Source: a bacterium
GTDB lineage: Bacteria; Campylobacterota; Campylobacteria; Campylobacterales; Sulfurimonadaceae
DNA length: 64,000 bases
NCBI GenBank assembly: GCA_018825665.1
Contig: JAHJEG010000005.1
Location: forward strand, 31,248 to 95,247
Direction of reading: 5' to 3'
The position numbers and the translations under genes are program-made. Below the pieces are notes generated by a model that was given only the letters and a program-made list of their open reading frames with translations, had not been told where the DNA came from and did not search any database. Position 1 is the stretch's first letter. Every line of letters starts with the position of its first letter. This document shows positions 35,279 through 43,845 of the stretch, piece after piece.

Positions 35279-36874
35279 CTACTCGTCTTCTTTGCTCATG
35301 CGGTCCTTAGCTTCTATCCCCATCAAACCAAGTCCGGTTTTAAGAGATAGTGCTACAACCATAAGCAGTTTTAAAAGTTTTGCTTCATCTTCAGTTCCTA
35401 TGATTCTGCAATCATAATAAAACTTATGCAAAGATGCAGCAAGTGATTTGAGATAATCAGGAAGTTTTTGAACCTGTCTTGAGATAAAAGCGTCTTCCAC
35501 AATCTCAGGAAGAAGCAGAGCGTCAAATAAAAGCGAATCTGCATTTTCACCCAAACCTTTCAGTGAAGCTTCTAAAATCTCTTTTTCACTTAAATCACTT
35601 TTACCGATAATAGTCTTTATTCTGGCATGTGCATATTGTATATAAAAAATAGGGTTTGAACTGTCTTGCTTTTTGAACTCTGCCAAATCAAATTCAAGAG
35701 CCGTATCGCTCTTTTTTGAAGCAAAGATAAATCTTAGCGCATCAGAACCTATCTCCTCTACTATATCGCTCATAAGAATGACATTGCCGGCTCGTTTACT
35801 CATCTTGTAGGGTGCACCGTCTTTTAAAAGACTCACCATCTGAGAGAGCAAGACTTCAAGTTTCTTCGAGTCATAGCCCAAAAATTCAACCGCTGCATTT
35901 ACACGAGGGATATAACCGTGGTGGTCTGCACCCCAGATGTTGATGTAGTGGTCATATCCGCGCTCAAATTTTTGATTGTGATAGACGATATCGCCTGCAA
36001 GATATGTAGGTCTTCCGTCTTCACGCACCACGACTCTGTCGTGGTCATCTCCCTTGGACTCAGAGGCTATCCAGACTTTTGAGTCTTTTTCGTAGACCCC
36101 TTCACCCATCTTGCCAAGAACTCTGTTCCAGTCATCATATAAAGAGGACTCGTTGACAAAGGTGTCAAAAAATATATTTGTATCACCCAAATCTTTGACG
36201 ATTATCTGCATAACCTTATCTTTTGCCCAAAGAGCAAGCTCTTTTTGACGAGACTCGTCCGAGAGAATACCTTTGCCGAATTTTTCAACAGCGCCTGAAA
36301 CAAGTTCTGCTAAATACTCACCTCTGTAATAACTCTCAGGGTATTGAACATCTTCACCAAGAACACTGGAACGGCCCTCAAGCTGAATAGAGAGGCCAAG
36401 AAGGTCTATCTGGTTGCCCGCATCATTCACATAGTATTCTGCCGTAATATCATATCCGAGGTGTCTGCCTAAACGAAGAAGAGTGTCTCCGTAAACAGCA
36501 CCGCGGGCATGACCGATATGAAGAGGTCCGGTTGGATTTGCGCTTACAAATTCCAAAAGGATTTTTTCATCTCTGTCTTGTTTGGCGAATTGTGTCGTAT
36601 TGTCCAATGCCCATGTAGCGTATTCGCTTAAAAAGTTTTCACTTAAACGGAAGTTTAAATACCCTTTTACAGACTCAACACTGGTAAAAATCTCATTGTC
36701 ATCAAATGAAGAAGCCAGTTCTTCGGCGATGGCCATAGGAGACTTTCTGAGTTCCTTTGCCAAAGAAAAAGCTATTGGAGTAGCAAAATGACCAAAAGAG
36801 CGGTCTTTTGGTTTTTCTAAAACAACTTCACGACCAAATTTTTCACGCAAAAGCGCCGATACTCGTTGTTTCAA
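35279..36874 (-). CDS. argS: Arginyl-tRNA synthetase
   Basis: This 531-residue class I synthetase charges tRNA-Arg. It has the HIGH motif in PLHIGHARGA and the KMSK motif in YKMSKRAGN. The N-terminal Add-1 domain carries RSFGHFATPIAF, and the C-terminal anticodon-binding domain ends with the usual KLLKLLMVVALSLKTGLGLMGI. The start is TTG 36874, 3 bases after the tatA stop; no good ribosome site is visible, so coupling to tatA is likely. Confidence 0.95.
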   Translation of the reverse strand: MKQRVSALLREKFGREVVLEKPKDRSFGHFATPIAFSLAKELRKSPMAIAEELASSFDDNEIFTSVESVKGYLNFRLSENFLSEYATWALDNTTQFAKQDRDEKILLEFVSANPTGPLHIGHARGAVYGDTLLRLGRHLGYDITAEYYVNDAGNQIDLLGLSIQLEGRSSVLGEDVQYPESYYRGEYLAELVSGAVEKFGKGILSDESRQKELALWAKDKVMQIIVKDLGDTNIFFDTFVNESSLYDDWNRVLGKMGEGVYEKDSKVWIASESKGDDHDRVVVREDGRPTYLAGDIVYHNQKFERGYDHYINIWGADHHGYIPRVNAAVEFLGYDSKKLEVLLSQMVSLLKDGAPYKMSKRAGNVILMSDIVEEIGSDALRFIFASKKSDTALEFDLAEFKKQDSSNPIFYIQYAHARIKTIIGKSDLSEKEILEASLKGLGENADSLLFDALLLPEIVEDAFISRQVQKLPDYLKSLAASLHKFYYDCRIIGTEDEAKLLKLLMVVALSLKTGLGLMGIEAKDRMSKEDE

Positions 36875-36877
36875 GAT

Positions 36878-37111
36878 TTACGCTTGAGTAGTTGTTTTTG
36901 GAGCTTCTGTAGAAGCAACTTCTTCTTTGCCCTCTACTTTTTTTGGAGCTTCGGTAGAAGCACTTTCCGGTGCATCATCTTTCATTTCTGACTTGAAGTT
37001 TTTAATACCTTTGCCGATTCCTTTTGCTAAATCAGGTATCTTTTTTGCACCAAACAATAAAACGATGATTCCAAAAATTATTAATAGTTCTGTTCCACTA
37101 GGCATTCCCAT
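36878..37111 (-). CDS. tatA: Twin-arginine translocase subunit TatA
   Basis: This 77-residue protein has one N-terminal transmembrane helix (ELLIIFGIIVLLFGAKKIPDLAKGIG) and the FG hinge before an amphipathic helix, which forms the Tat pore for folded, cofactor-loaded exports such as hydrogenases and nitrate reductase. The tail contains a duplicated STEAPK motif. ATG 37111 follows AAAAGG; a TATACT on the minus strand at about 37143-37148 may be its -10 box. Confidence 0.93.
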   Translation of the reverse strand: MGMPSGTELLIIFGIIVLLFGAKKIPDLAKGIGKGIKNFKSEMKDDAPESASTEAPKKVEGKEEVASTEAPKTTTQA

Positions 37112-37200
37112 AGTATGTATCCTTTTTTTAATTAAGTCGAAAAGTATATCTACTCTTTGCTGTAACTACTCTTATCGAAATAGTTTATATTTTACAATTG

Positions 37201-37824
37201 TTATGTAACTTCCCATTTTTGGACAAATTCGTTTATATTTTCACTTGAAATCTTAAGCTTGGCGAATTGTACGATCAGTTTTAGCCGTTTTGCTGCTTCA
37301 TCGAGTTTGTCATTGATTATCAGATAATCATATTCAGAGATTCTCTGCACTTCTCTCACAGCCATTTTCATACGTTTGTCAATAATCTCCTGTGAATCCG
37401 TTGCGCGGCTTTTCAAGCGTTTTTTGAGTTCAGAGAGACTTGGTGTGGTTATAAATACAGAGGTGGTAATGTCACCAAGACGGTTTTTGACTGCGGTGTT
37501 TCCCTGAACATCTATGTCGAAGATAACGAGCTTGCCCTGGTGCAGAGCATCTCTGACAGGTTTAAGCGAAGTTCCGTAATAGTTTCCGTGAACAACTGCA
37601 TATTCTAAAAAGTTATCATTCTCTATCTCTTTTTTAAACTCTTCTTCGCTTACGAAATGATAGTGCACACCCTCTATCTCTCCCTCTCTCATCGGACGGG
37701 TCGTTGTTGAAATAGAAAAATAGAAATCCCCGATATCCGCAGAGACCTCTTTAATCAAAGAACTTTTTCCCGCCCCGCTGGGGCCGGAAAGAACAAGGAC
37801 AACACCACTCGTATTTTGCATCAT
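37201..37824 (-). CDS. gmk: Guanylate kinase
   Basis: This 207-residue enzyme phosphorylates GMP to GDP. It has P-loop GPSGAGKSSL, the GMP-binding STTTRPMREGE and GVHYHFVS segments, and the lid ATDSQEIIDKRM. The ATG overlaps the stop of the acidic receiver-like gene by 4 bases, an odd pairing of a nucleotide kinase with a very acidic protein. Confidence 0.95.
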   Translation of the reverse strand: MMQNTSGVVLVLSGPSGAGKSSLIKEVSADIGDFYFSISTTTRPMREGEIEGVHYHFVSEEEFKKEIENDNFLEYAVVHGNYYGTSLKPVRDALHQGKLVIFDIDVQGNTAVKNRLGDITTSVFITTPSLSELKKRLKSRATDSQEIIDKRMKMAVREVQRISEYDYLIINDKLDEAAKRLKLIVQFAKLKISSENINEFVQKWEVT

Positions 37825-39326
37825 TTACCACCTAAAGTTATATTTATATTGATTGTCATCCCTTTTAATGACGCCGCCACATTTTCATTGCTAAGAGCAT
37901 TGAGAAGATTTTTAAGGGCTTCAACTCCTTGATTTTCGTCCTCATTGTCTGCTTGTGTATCAGAAACGGGAAGTTCTTCGAGAACTTCATCAAAAAGGGC
38001 TTCTTCAGCTTTTTCAGGTTCGTCTACCTCTTCGCCTATAGCCAGTTTCAAATCTCTTGAAGTGAGCGAATCGATATCTCCTAGTTGGCTTCCCATAATC
38101 TCAAGCAAGGTGTCTTCGTCTAATTCACTCTCAAGCTCTTCCTCGCTTAGTTCTTCTACGGCATTTTGTATTTGTGCTTCGAGGTCATCTTCGGACTCAG
38201 CTTCTTCAAGCTCTTCATCTGCCGGTGTATCTTCCAAAACAGGCTCATCTTCCAAAGCAAGCTCGTCTTCCAAAGCAGGTTCATCATCGAGTTCGAAATC
38301 ATCATCCAAATCCAATTCCTCTTGGGATGCCTCATTATCATTTTCTACTGAAACTGAGGTATTCTCAGGCACTGATTCTTTATCCGGAGTGTCTTGGGAA
38401 ATTGTATCCTCTTCCAAAGCAAGCTCGTCATCCAAAGCAAGCTCGTCATCGAGTTCGAAATCATCACCCAAATCCAATTCATCTTCCGAATCGGAGTTTT
38501 CATCTAAAGTGCTTTTGGAAATACTGTCATCTTCCAAAATCAGCTCTTCATCCAAATCTGGCTCTTCATCGAGCGTAAGCGTGTCATCAGGTTCTGTTTC
38601 TTCATCTAAAGCATCCTCGTCATCGAGTTCGAAATCATCATCCAAATCCAATTCGTCCTGTGATGTTTCATTGAGCAGTTCTTGAACCTCCTGCAGGTCT
38701 TCTTTGTCGAGTATCCCCTCTGTAAGCTCCTCATCGGAGGATCTCTCTTCATCTAGAGTGTCTTCGAGGTTTATTTCATCATTCAGATCAAGGTCATCAT
38801 CCAAATCATCATCCAGATCAAGATCATCATCCAGTTCCATATTGTCCAAATCATCAAGAACATCCAAATCTTCATCCAGTGATATCTCCTTACCGACATC
38901 ACCCAGGTCATCTTCATCAAGGTTTAGGATATCATCATTGTTAAACTCATCTGTTTCTTCAAGGGTATCGTCTATTGCAAGAAGCTCTTCATCTTTTTTG
39001 ATACTGTCTATATCTTTTCCTAAACCTGCGAACAATTCAACCAGATCAGTAGGTAAAAAAGGTTTTTTTATTGTGGAGCTGAATCCTTCAATATTTTGTG
39101 CATCTCTGGCACATATCAGAAGAGATTTATGAAAATTTATTTTGGCAGTTAATTCCGGCATAAGAGCATCACTGTATTTCGTATCATCTACCACGAGGAG
39201 ATCATAATTTTCTGACTCTATTTCATCAACGCTTGAAACCACATCCAATTCATCAGAAGTTTTCTGAGCACTTAGGGTTACTAACTTGTTGACTACCGGA
39301 TTATCATTTAAAAGCAATATCTTCAC
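37821..39326 (-). CDS. Very acidic repeat protein with a degenerate receiver domain
   Basis: This 501-residue protein has an N-terminal domain (about 1-110) that looks like a response-regulator receiver (KILLLNDNPVVNKLV, YDLLVVDD, KKPFLPTDLVELF) but with changed acidic-pocket residues. About 330 residues consist almost wholly of Asp, Glu and Leu with three copies of an ELDLDDDFELDDE-like unit. A short C-terminal module (GVEALKNLLNALSNENVAASLKGMTININI) ends the protein. GTG 39326 is behind AAAGGA. The acidic arm could bind cations or basic surfaces; the function is unknown. It starts the gmk-tatA-argS gene string. Confidence 0.75.
   Translation of the reverse strand: MKILLLNDNPVVNKLVTLSAQKTSDELDVVSSVDEIESENYDLLVVDDTKYSDALMPELTAKINFHKSLLICARDAQNIEGFSSTIKKPFLPTDLVELFAGLGKDIDSIKKDEELLAIDDTLEETDEFNNDDILNLDEDDLGDVGKEISLDEDLDVLDDLDNMELDDDLDLDDDLDDDLDLNDEINLEDTLDEERSSDEELTEGILDKEDLQEVQELLNETSQDELDLDDDFELDDEDALDEETEPDDTLTLDEEPDLDEELILEDDSISKSTLDENSDSEDELDLGDDFELDDELALDDELALEEDTISQDTPDKESVPENTSVSVENDNEASQEELDLDDDFELDDEPALEDELALEDEPVLEDTPADEELEEAESEDDLEAQIQNAVEELSEEELESELDEDTLLEIMGSQLGDIDSLTSRDLKLAIGEEVDEPEKAEEALFDEVLEELPVSDTQADNEDENQGVEALKNLLNALSNENVAASLKGMTININITLGGK
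38288..38654 (-). repeat. Three 31-base direct repeats inside the acidic gene
   Basis: Near-identical 31-base copies lie at 38288-38318, 38450-38480 and 38624-38654 (one base differs in the middle copy). Each encodes the LDLDDDFELD core. Spacings of 162 and 174 bases are multiples of three, so recombination between copies would keep the frame. Confidence 0.85.
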
Positions 39327-39397
39327 TTAGGATTCCTTTGAGGGTATTAGGACAGTGTTTTACAAAATCTCTGTTGACATTATTGTATCAAAAAAAA

Positions 39398-40162
39398 CTA
39401 AAAAAACATCTCCAGAGCATTAAATGCATCTTGCATCTGTGTTTTTAGAATCAGCATAATCGTACTGAATGTTGCAATCAGGACAACAAATGCGACCATA
39501 ATCTTTATAGGAAAACCGATAACAAGCAGGTTGAACTGAGGCATTGTTTTCATAAGCATACCAAATATTATATCCGCCAGCAAAGACAAGGCGATAATGG
39601 GAAAAGCGATAACAAAACCCACGACAAACATGTTTACGGTCGCATGCATGATGTACTCAAAAAGATTTTTACTCATAAGAAATCCGCCAAGAGGCACGCT
39701 GCTGAGTGAATTGTCGATAAACAAGAGCATCCAGTGATGCATATCTATAGCTAAAAGAATCATCAATCCCATCAGAGATAAAAACTGTGAAATGATAGGC
39801 ATGGACACCCCTGATTGCGGGTCAATGGCACTTGCCATTGAAAATCCCATCATAAAGGAGATCTGCCCGCCGGCAAAGGTTATGACATTGTACGCAAGAA
39901 GCAGGACTATCCCAATCGCCAACCCAAACATAAACTCACTCAAAATCGCGATTACGATAGTGGCTAAATTTATCTCTATAGCCAGCGGCGGCATGGATGA
40001 ATAAAACACAATGGAGAAGAAAAAAGCCATGGCGGCTTTGATGGTCATAGGGATATTTTGATGCGAGAAAATCGGAACCGCTAGAAAAAGTGCCCCAAAA
40101 CGAAAAAACAGAAGTATGAAACCCACCATATACGTGTCGGTAAAAACTTCTGCCCAGCCCAT
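39398..40162 (-). CDS. fliR: Flagellar biosynthetic protein FliR
   Basis: This 254-residue inner-membrane protein of the flagellar type III export gate has about six helices, with the family's LFLAVPIFSHQNIPMTIKAAMAF near the N-terminus and the AFPIIALSLLADIIFGMLMKTMPQ segment. ATG 40162 shares its first base with the last base of the LolD-type gene stop. It is isolated from other flagellar genes in this window except fliW at 24.6 kb. Confidence 0.92.
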   Translation of the reverse strand: MGWAEVFTDTYMVGFILLFFRFGALFLAVPIFSHQNIPMTIKAAMAFFFSIVFYSSMPPLAIEINLATIVIAILSEFMFGLAIGIVLLLAYNVITFAGGQISFMMGFSMASAIDPQSGVSMPIISQFLSLMGLMILLAIDMHHWMLLFIDNSLSSVPLGGFLMSKNLFEYIMHATVNMFVVGFVIAFPIIALSLLADIIFGMLMKTMPQFNLLVIGFPIKIMVAFVVLIATFSTIMLILKTQMQDAFNALEMFF

Positions 40163-40806
40163 TAGTTGACCCTGACCAGCTCTTTGTTCTCAAGTCTGTA
40201 AACTTTTTTACACATATGGGCAAGTGTTTCATCATGCGTGACGAGCACCATCGCGGCATTATGGGTATCACAATATTCAAAAAACAGTTTCATAACCTCA
40301 TTTGCAGTATTTTTATCAAGATTTCCCGTAGGCTCATCTGCGAAGATTATCCGAGGTTTTTTTGTGAGGACTCTTGCAATAGATACCCTTTGCTGCTGTC
40401 CTCCTGAGAGTTCCGTTACTTTTTGTCTGATGCACTCATCGATTCCTAGTCTCTGAAGCAGAGTCTCTTCGATATCCTGGTTTGAGAGCATTGCAGCGAC
40501 TTCAAGGTTTTCATAAGCGCTAAAGCCTTTAAAAAGATAATGGGACTGAAATACAAGACCCAGAGAATCTCTTTTGATCTGGCCCAGTTTTTTTTTATTC
40601 ATGTTTGAGGTGTCCTCTCCAAAGAGTTCAACTGATCCGCTGTCGGCCTTTAAGAGTGTAGAGAGAATATGAAGCAGAGTAGATTTTCCGCTCCCGCTTA
40701 TGCCTATGATCGCGATAGAGTCTTTGGGCGCCAAATCCAAGGATACATCATGAAAAAGTTCGTATTCAAAAGTGTGTGATAAGTTTTTCGCAGATAATAA
40801 ATTCAT
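40162..40806 (-). CDS. LolD-type ABC transporter ATPase
   Basis: This 214-residue ATP-binding subunit has Walker A GISGSGKST, Q-loop FQSHYLF, signature LSGGQQQRVSIARVL, Walker B RIIFADEPTG and H-loop VTHDE. The size and sequence fit the MacB/LolD group, which powers lipoprotein release or MacB-type export. No permease gene is adjacent. It overlaps fliR by one base. Confidence 0.85.
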   Translation of the reverse strand: MNLLSAKNLSHTFEYELFHDVSLDLAPKDSIAIIGISGSGKSTLLHILSTLLKADSGSVELFGEDTSNMNKKKLGQIKRDSLGLVFQSHYLFKGFSAYENLEVAAMLSNQDIEETLLQRLGIDECIRQKVTELSGGQQQRVSIARVLTKKPRIIFADEPTGNLDKNTANEVMKLFFEYCDTHNAAMVLVTHDETLAHMCKKVYRLENKELVRVN

Positions 40807-40889
40807 AAACAGGATTATATCAGATATAGCTAAATTTTACGTTTTGTATAGCTTTTCTCAGGGGGATTCAAACCCGAGAGAGTTTCCCC

Positions 40890-42380
40890 TTACATAGCCA
40901 GTGATTCTATGGCGAATCTGGCCAGCTCGTTTAGAGCATTGATCCCGGGAAGATTAAAAAGCAGGGAGGTTCCTACTCCGCCCCATAAAACCGTAAAAGC
41001 GGAAAGAACAATAAAGGCGAAGGAGATCTTGTATCCGTAGTGCACTTTCATATGCGGGTTTTCTTTGAAATAGAGATGCATGATCACTTTGAAATAATAA
41101 TAGATGGAGATAAATGCCGTAATCGCCCCGAAGATGGCAAAGAGGGTGTACCCCGCTTCTATGGCCGAAGTGAAAATATAAAATTTACCGATAAATCCTA
41201 TAGTGGATGGAAAGCCGGCTAAGGAGAGCATGAACACCGTAAGCGACGCGGCAATGATGGGATTGGTTCTGGCCAGGCCGTTTAAATCGTCGTAGTTTAT
41301 GGTTTTAGCACTCCCCTGGCTTATATAGCTTAAAACTCCAAAGGCACCGATGGCGCTGATAAAATAGGCAAAAAGATAAAAGATTATCGCACTTGCGGCA
41401 CCTGAGGTGTCTTCAGACGTAGATGCAAAAGCGATGAGCAGATAGCCGCTGTGCACGACGGAGGAGGCGGCGAGCATTTTTTTGACGCTGTTTTGGATGA
41501 TCGCAAGAAGTGAACCGCCGACCATAGTCACCAAAGCGCCTCCTATGATGAGAATGTCGTAATAGGCCTCAAACTGTATATAGTCGAGCAAAAACATCCT
41601 AAGAGCAAAGGCAAAAACCGCAATTTTAAAGACCCCCGCCATATATGCAGTAATGGGCAAAGACGCACCCTCATAGACATCAAGGACCCATGCCCCAAAA
41701 GGAACAGAAGCTATTTTAAACATAATCGTAATCATAATGAGCATACTTCCCGCGATGATAAGCAGTTGGGAATGTATATCGGTGCTCAATACATAGTGCG
41801 CAATGATGTCGAGGTTGGTACTTTTTGCCTGTGCGTAGATAAACATCATCCCAAGCAGGTAGAACGAAGCTGCAAAAGAACCCAGAAGAAGGTACTTGAA
41901 AAATGCTTCGGATGCCTTGAGCGAATCCCTGTTGAGTCCTACCAATATATAGACGGACATAGAAGCTATCTCCAAAGAGATAAAGGCGGTGATAAGTTCA
42001 TTCGCCATACTCAAAACAACCATCCCAAAAAGAGAAAGAAGGAGCAAGACGAAGGATTCATGGGTAAAATAATCGGTACTGTCGATAAAGGATTTTGCAA
42101 TAGCAAGCGTGAAAAATCCGCCAAGTAAAAACAAAGAGATAAAGGTAGCTCCGAAGGTGTCATACACCAGCATAGAGTTGAATATCCCGGGCAGAAGATC
42201 CATGGAGTGTTTTTCACTCACCCCTGAAGCAGATATCAAAAAGCTGACAACGAGAGTGCCCAGGGTAATATAGTAGCCCCTGTTTTTCGTATAGTGGGAG
42301 CTAAGCCCAAAGAGGAGTAAAAAGACAGCACTCAAAACCAATAAGCCCGGTACGGCTAATGCAATAAACTCATTTGTCAT
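40890..42380 (-). CDS. nuoN: Complex I subunit NuoN
   Basis: This antiporter-like proton-pumping subunit has 496 residues and about fourteen helices. The conserved lysine/glutamate helices include FISLEIASMSVYILVG and FKIASVPFGAWVLDVYEGAS. ATG 42380 is preferred over an upstream frame extension; AGAGG lies 9 bases ahead. It overlaps nuoM by 11 bases and is the last gene of the operon. Confidence 0.95.
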   Translation of the reverse strand: MTNEFIALAVPGLLVLSAVFLLLFGLSSHYTKNRGYYITLGTLVVSFLISASGVSEKHSMDLLPGIFNSMLVYDTFGATFISLFLLGGFFTLAIAKSFIDSTDYFTHESFVLLLLSLFGMVVLSMANELITAFISLEIASMSVYILVGLNRDSLKASEAFFKYLLLGSFAASFYLLGMMFIYAQAKSTNLDIIAHYVLSTDIHSQLLIIAGSMLIMITIMFKIASVPFGAWVLDVYEGASLPITAYMAGVFKIAVFAFALRMFLLDYIQFEAYYDILIIGGALVTMVGGSLLAIIQNSVKKMLAASSVVHSGYLLIAFASTSEDTSGAASAIIFYLFAYFISAIGAFGVLSYISQGSAKTINYDDLNGLARTNPIIAASLTVFMLSLAGFPSTIGFIGKFYIFTSAIEAGYTLFAIFGAITAFISIYYYFKVIMHLYFKENPHMKVHYGYKISFAFIVLSAFTVLWGGVGTSLLFNLPGINALNELARFAIESLAM

Positions 42381-43845
42381 AAGAAGGAGCCTCTTTTTGA
42401 GATGTGTAAGATGAGGCGGTAGGCTCAATCTTTTGTATAAAATAATTTGGGAAAATACCCATGGCAAGAATCAGCAGGGCGAGAGGTACAAGGGCAAAGA
42501 GCTCATGCATGCGCAGGTCCTCAAACCCGGCCGTAGCATCGCGAAGTTCACCGTAGAGGACTCTGCTTATCATCCTAAACATAAACATCATCGCTATAAG
42601 TATAGAAGTAGCCGCTATAAATCCCACATATATATTATAATGAAAGGCTCCAAGAATAATAAGCACCTCCGCCACAAAGCCCGAAGTGAGGGGAATACCC
42701 ACGATACTCAAAGAGAAAAACGCAAAAAACAGCGCAAATTTGGGAGCAATCCGGGCTATTCCTCCGAGCATAGCAATAGAATATGTATCGGTTCTCTCAT
42801 AAAGCATACCTGCCATCAAAAAGATTGCCGCTGAGGAGAGGGCATGGGAGACGATAAGGTAGGAGGAGCCGATAAGACCGTAAATGTCATAGATAAAAAA
42901 TCCCACTACGATTAAAGAGAGATGCGAAGCGGATGAAAGTGCAAACATCCTCTTTAGGTGTGTCTGGCTCATGGCGGAGATACCAAAATATATCAATCCA
43001 AAAAGTCCCAGACCTATGAAATAGGGTGCGACCTCGTGTGAAGTCTCGCTAAACATCGTAAAGAGAAATCTCCAAATTGCATAGGTGCCAAGTTTTGCCA
43101 TAAGGGAGGACATCACGATAACTATTCCCGTAGGCGCACTTCTGTAGGTGTCGCTCAGCCATGTATGAAATGGAAAAATAGGGATTTTTATAGCAAATGC
43201 GAGCATAAATCCGCCAAAGACCAGCAGAGATTCACCCGAGGAAAGCCTAAGGTCTTTAAGCTCATCCAGGGCAAAAGAGTAGGAGCCAAACTGCTCTTTG
43301 TAGGCTACGGCTATATACAAAATAGAGATAAGCATCATCAAAGAGCCTAAAATAGTGTATATATTGAATTTCATTGCAATAAAATTCTTTTTGCCGTAGC
43401 CAAAAAGACCTATCATAAAAAATATCGGCAGGAGCATTATCTCCCAAAAAAGATAAAACAGCATCAGATCAAGGGAGAGCGCTGCTCCCATAACACCGCC
43501 CTGGACGAACAAAAGGTTTATCCAGTATCCTTTTTTGTCTCTTTGTTTATACAAAGCTATTGCCACGAGCGGCATAAGAATGGCATTCATCATAACAATA
43601 CCCAGAGAAACACCGTCTACGCCTACATGGTAATTGATTCCGTATTCGGAGATCCAAGGGTGCAGTACCACAAACTGCATCGATGCCTCCGGGTCGAAAT
43701 TGATATAGAGTTCGAGGGAGAGATAAAGGACTGTAAATGTCACAAGCATATAGATGACTTTGACTACAGTGATATTCAGGCGTTTGAGAAATAAAAACAG
43801 CGCTGCAAGGATAGGCAGAAAGATAATAAGACTCAAACTGCTCAT
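42370..43845 (-). CDS. nuoM: Complex I subunit NuoM
   Basis: This 491-residue antiporter-like membrane subunit has FYLFWEIMLLPIFFMIG (key glutamate), FAIKIPIFPFHTWLSDTYRSAPT and the HLKRMFALSSASHLS segment. ATG 43845 follows AAGGGG and overlaps the nuoL stop by 4 bases (ATGA). A proton channel of the peripheral membrane arm. Confidence 0.96.
   Translation of the reverse strand: MSSLSLIIFLPILAALFLFLKRLNITVVKVIYMLVTFTVLYLSLELYINFDPEASMQFVVLHPWISEYGINYHVGVDGVSLGIVMMNAILMPLVAIALYKQRDKKGYWINLLFVQGGVMGAALSLDLMLFYLFWEIMLLPIFFMIGLFGYGKKNFIAMKFNIYTILGSLMMLISILYIAVAYKEQFGSYSFALDELKDLRLSSGESLLVFGGFMLAFAIKIPIFPFHTWLSDTYRSAPTGIVIVMSSLMAKLGTYAIWRFLFTMFSETSHEVAPYFIGLGLFGLIYFGISAMSQTHLKRMFALSSASHLSLIVVGFFIYDIYGLIGSSYLIVSHALSSAAIFLMAGMLYERTDTYSIAMLGGIARIAPKFALFFAFFSLSIVGIPLTSGFVAEVLIILGAFHYNIYVGFIAATSILIAMMFMFRMISRVLYGELRDATAGFEDLRMHELFALVPLALLILAMGIFPNYFIQKIEPTASSYTSQKEAPSYDK

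Noticed and set aside
38288..38654. CRISPR-like array from the regularly spaced repeats
   Set aside because: Only three copies with spacings of 162 and 174 bases, lying in frame within a coding sequence.
37945..39132. Long serine-rich open frames on the plus strand opposite the acidic gene
   Set aside because: They are mirror images of GAT/GAA/GAC-rich codons of the real minus-strand gene and have no ribosome sites.
40853..40885. GGGTTTGAATCCC on the minus strand after nuoN, resembling a tRNA T-arm
   Set aside because: No acceptor, D or anticodon arms can be built in the flanking sequence, and the invariant C of the T-loop is T. It is more likely a weak hairpin, perhaps an nuo terminator, but without a U-tract.
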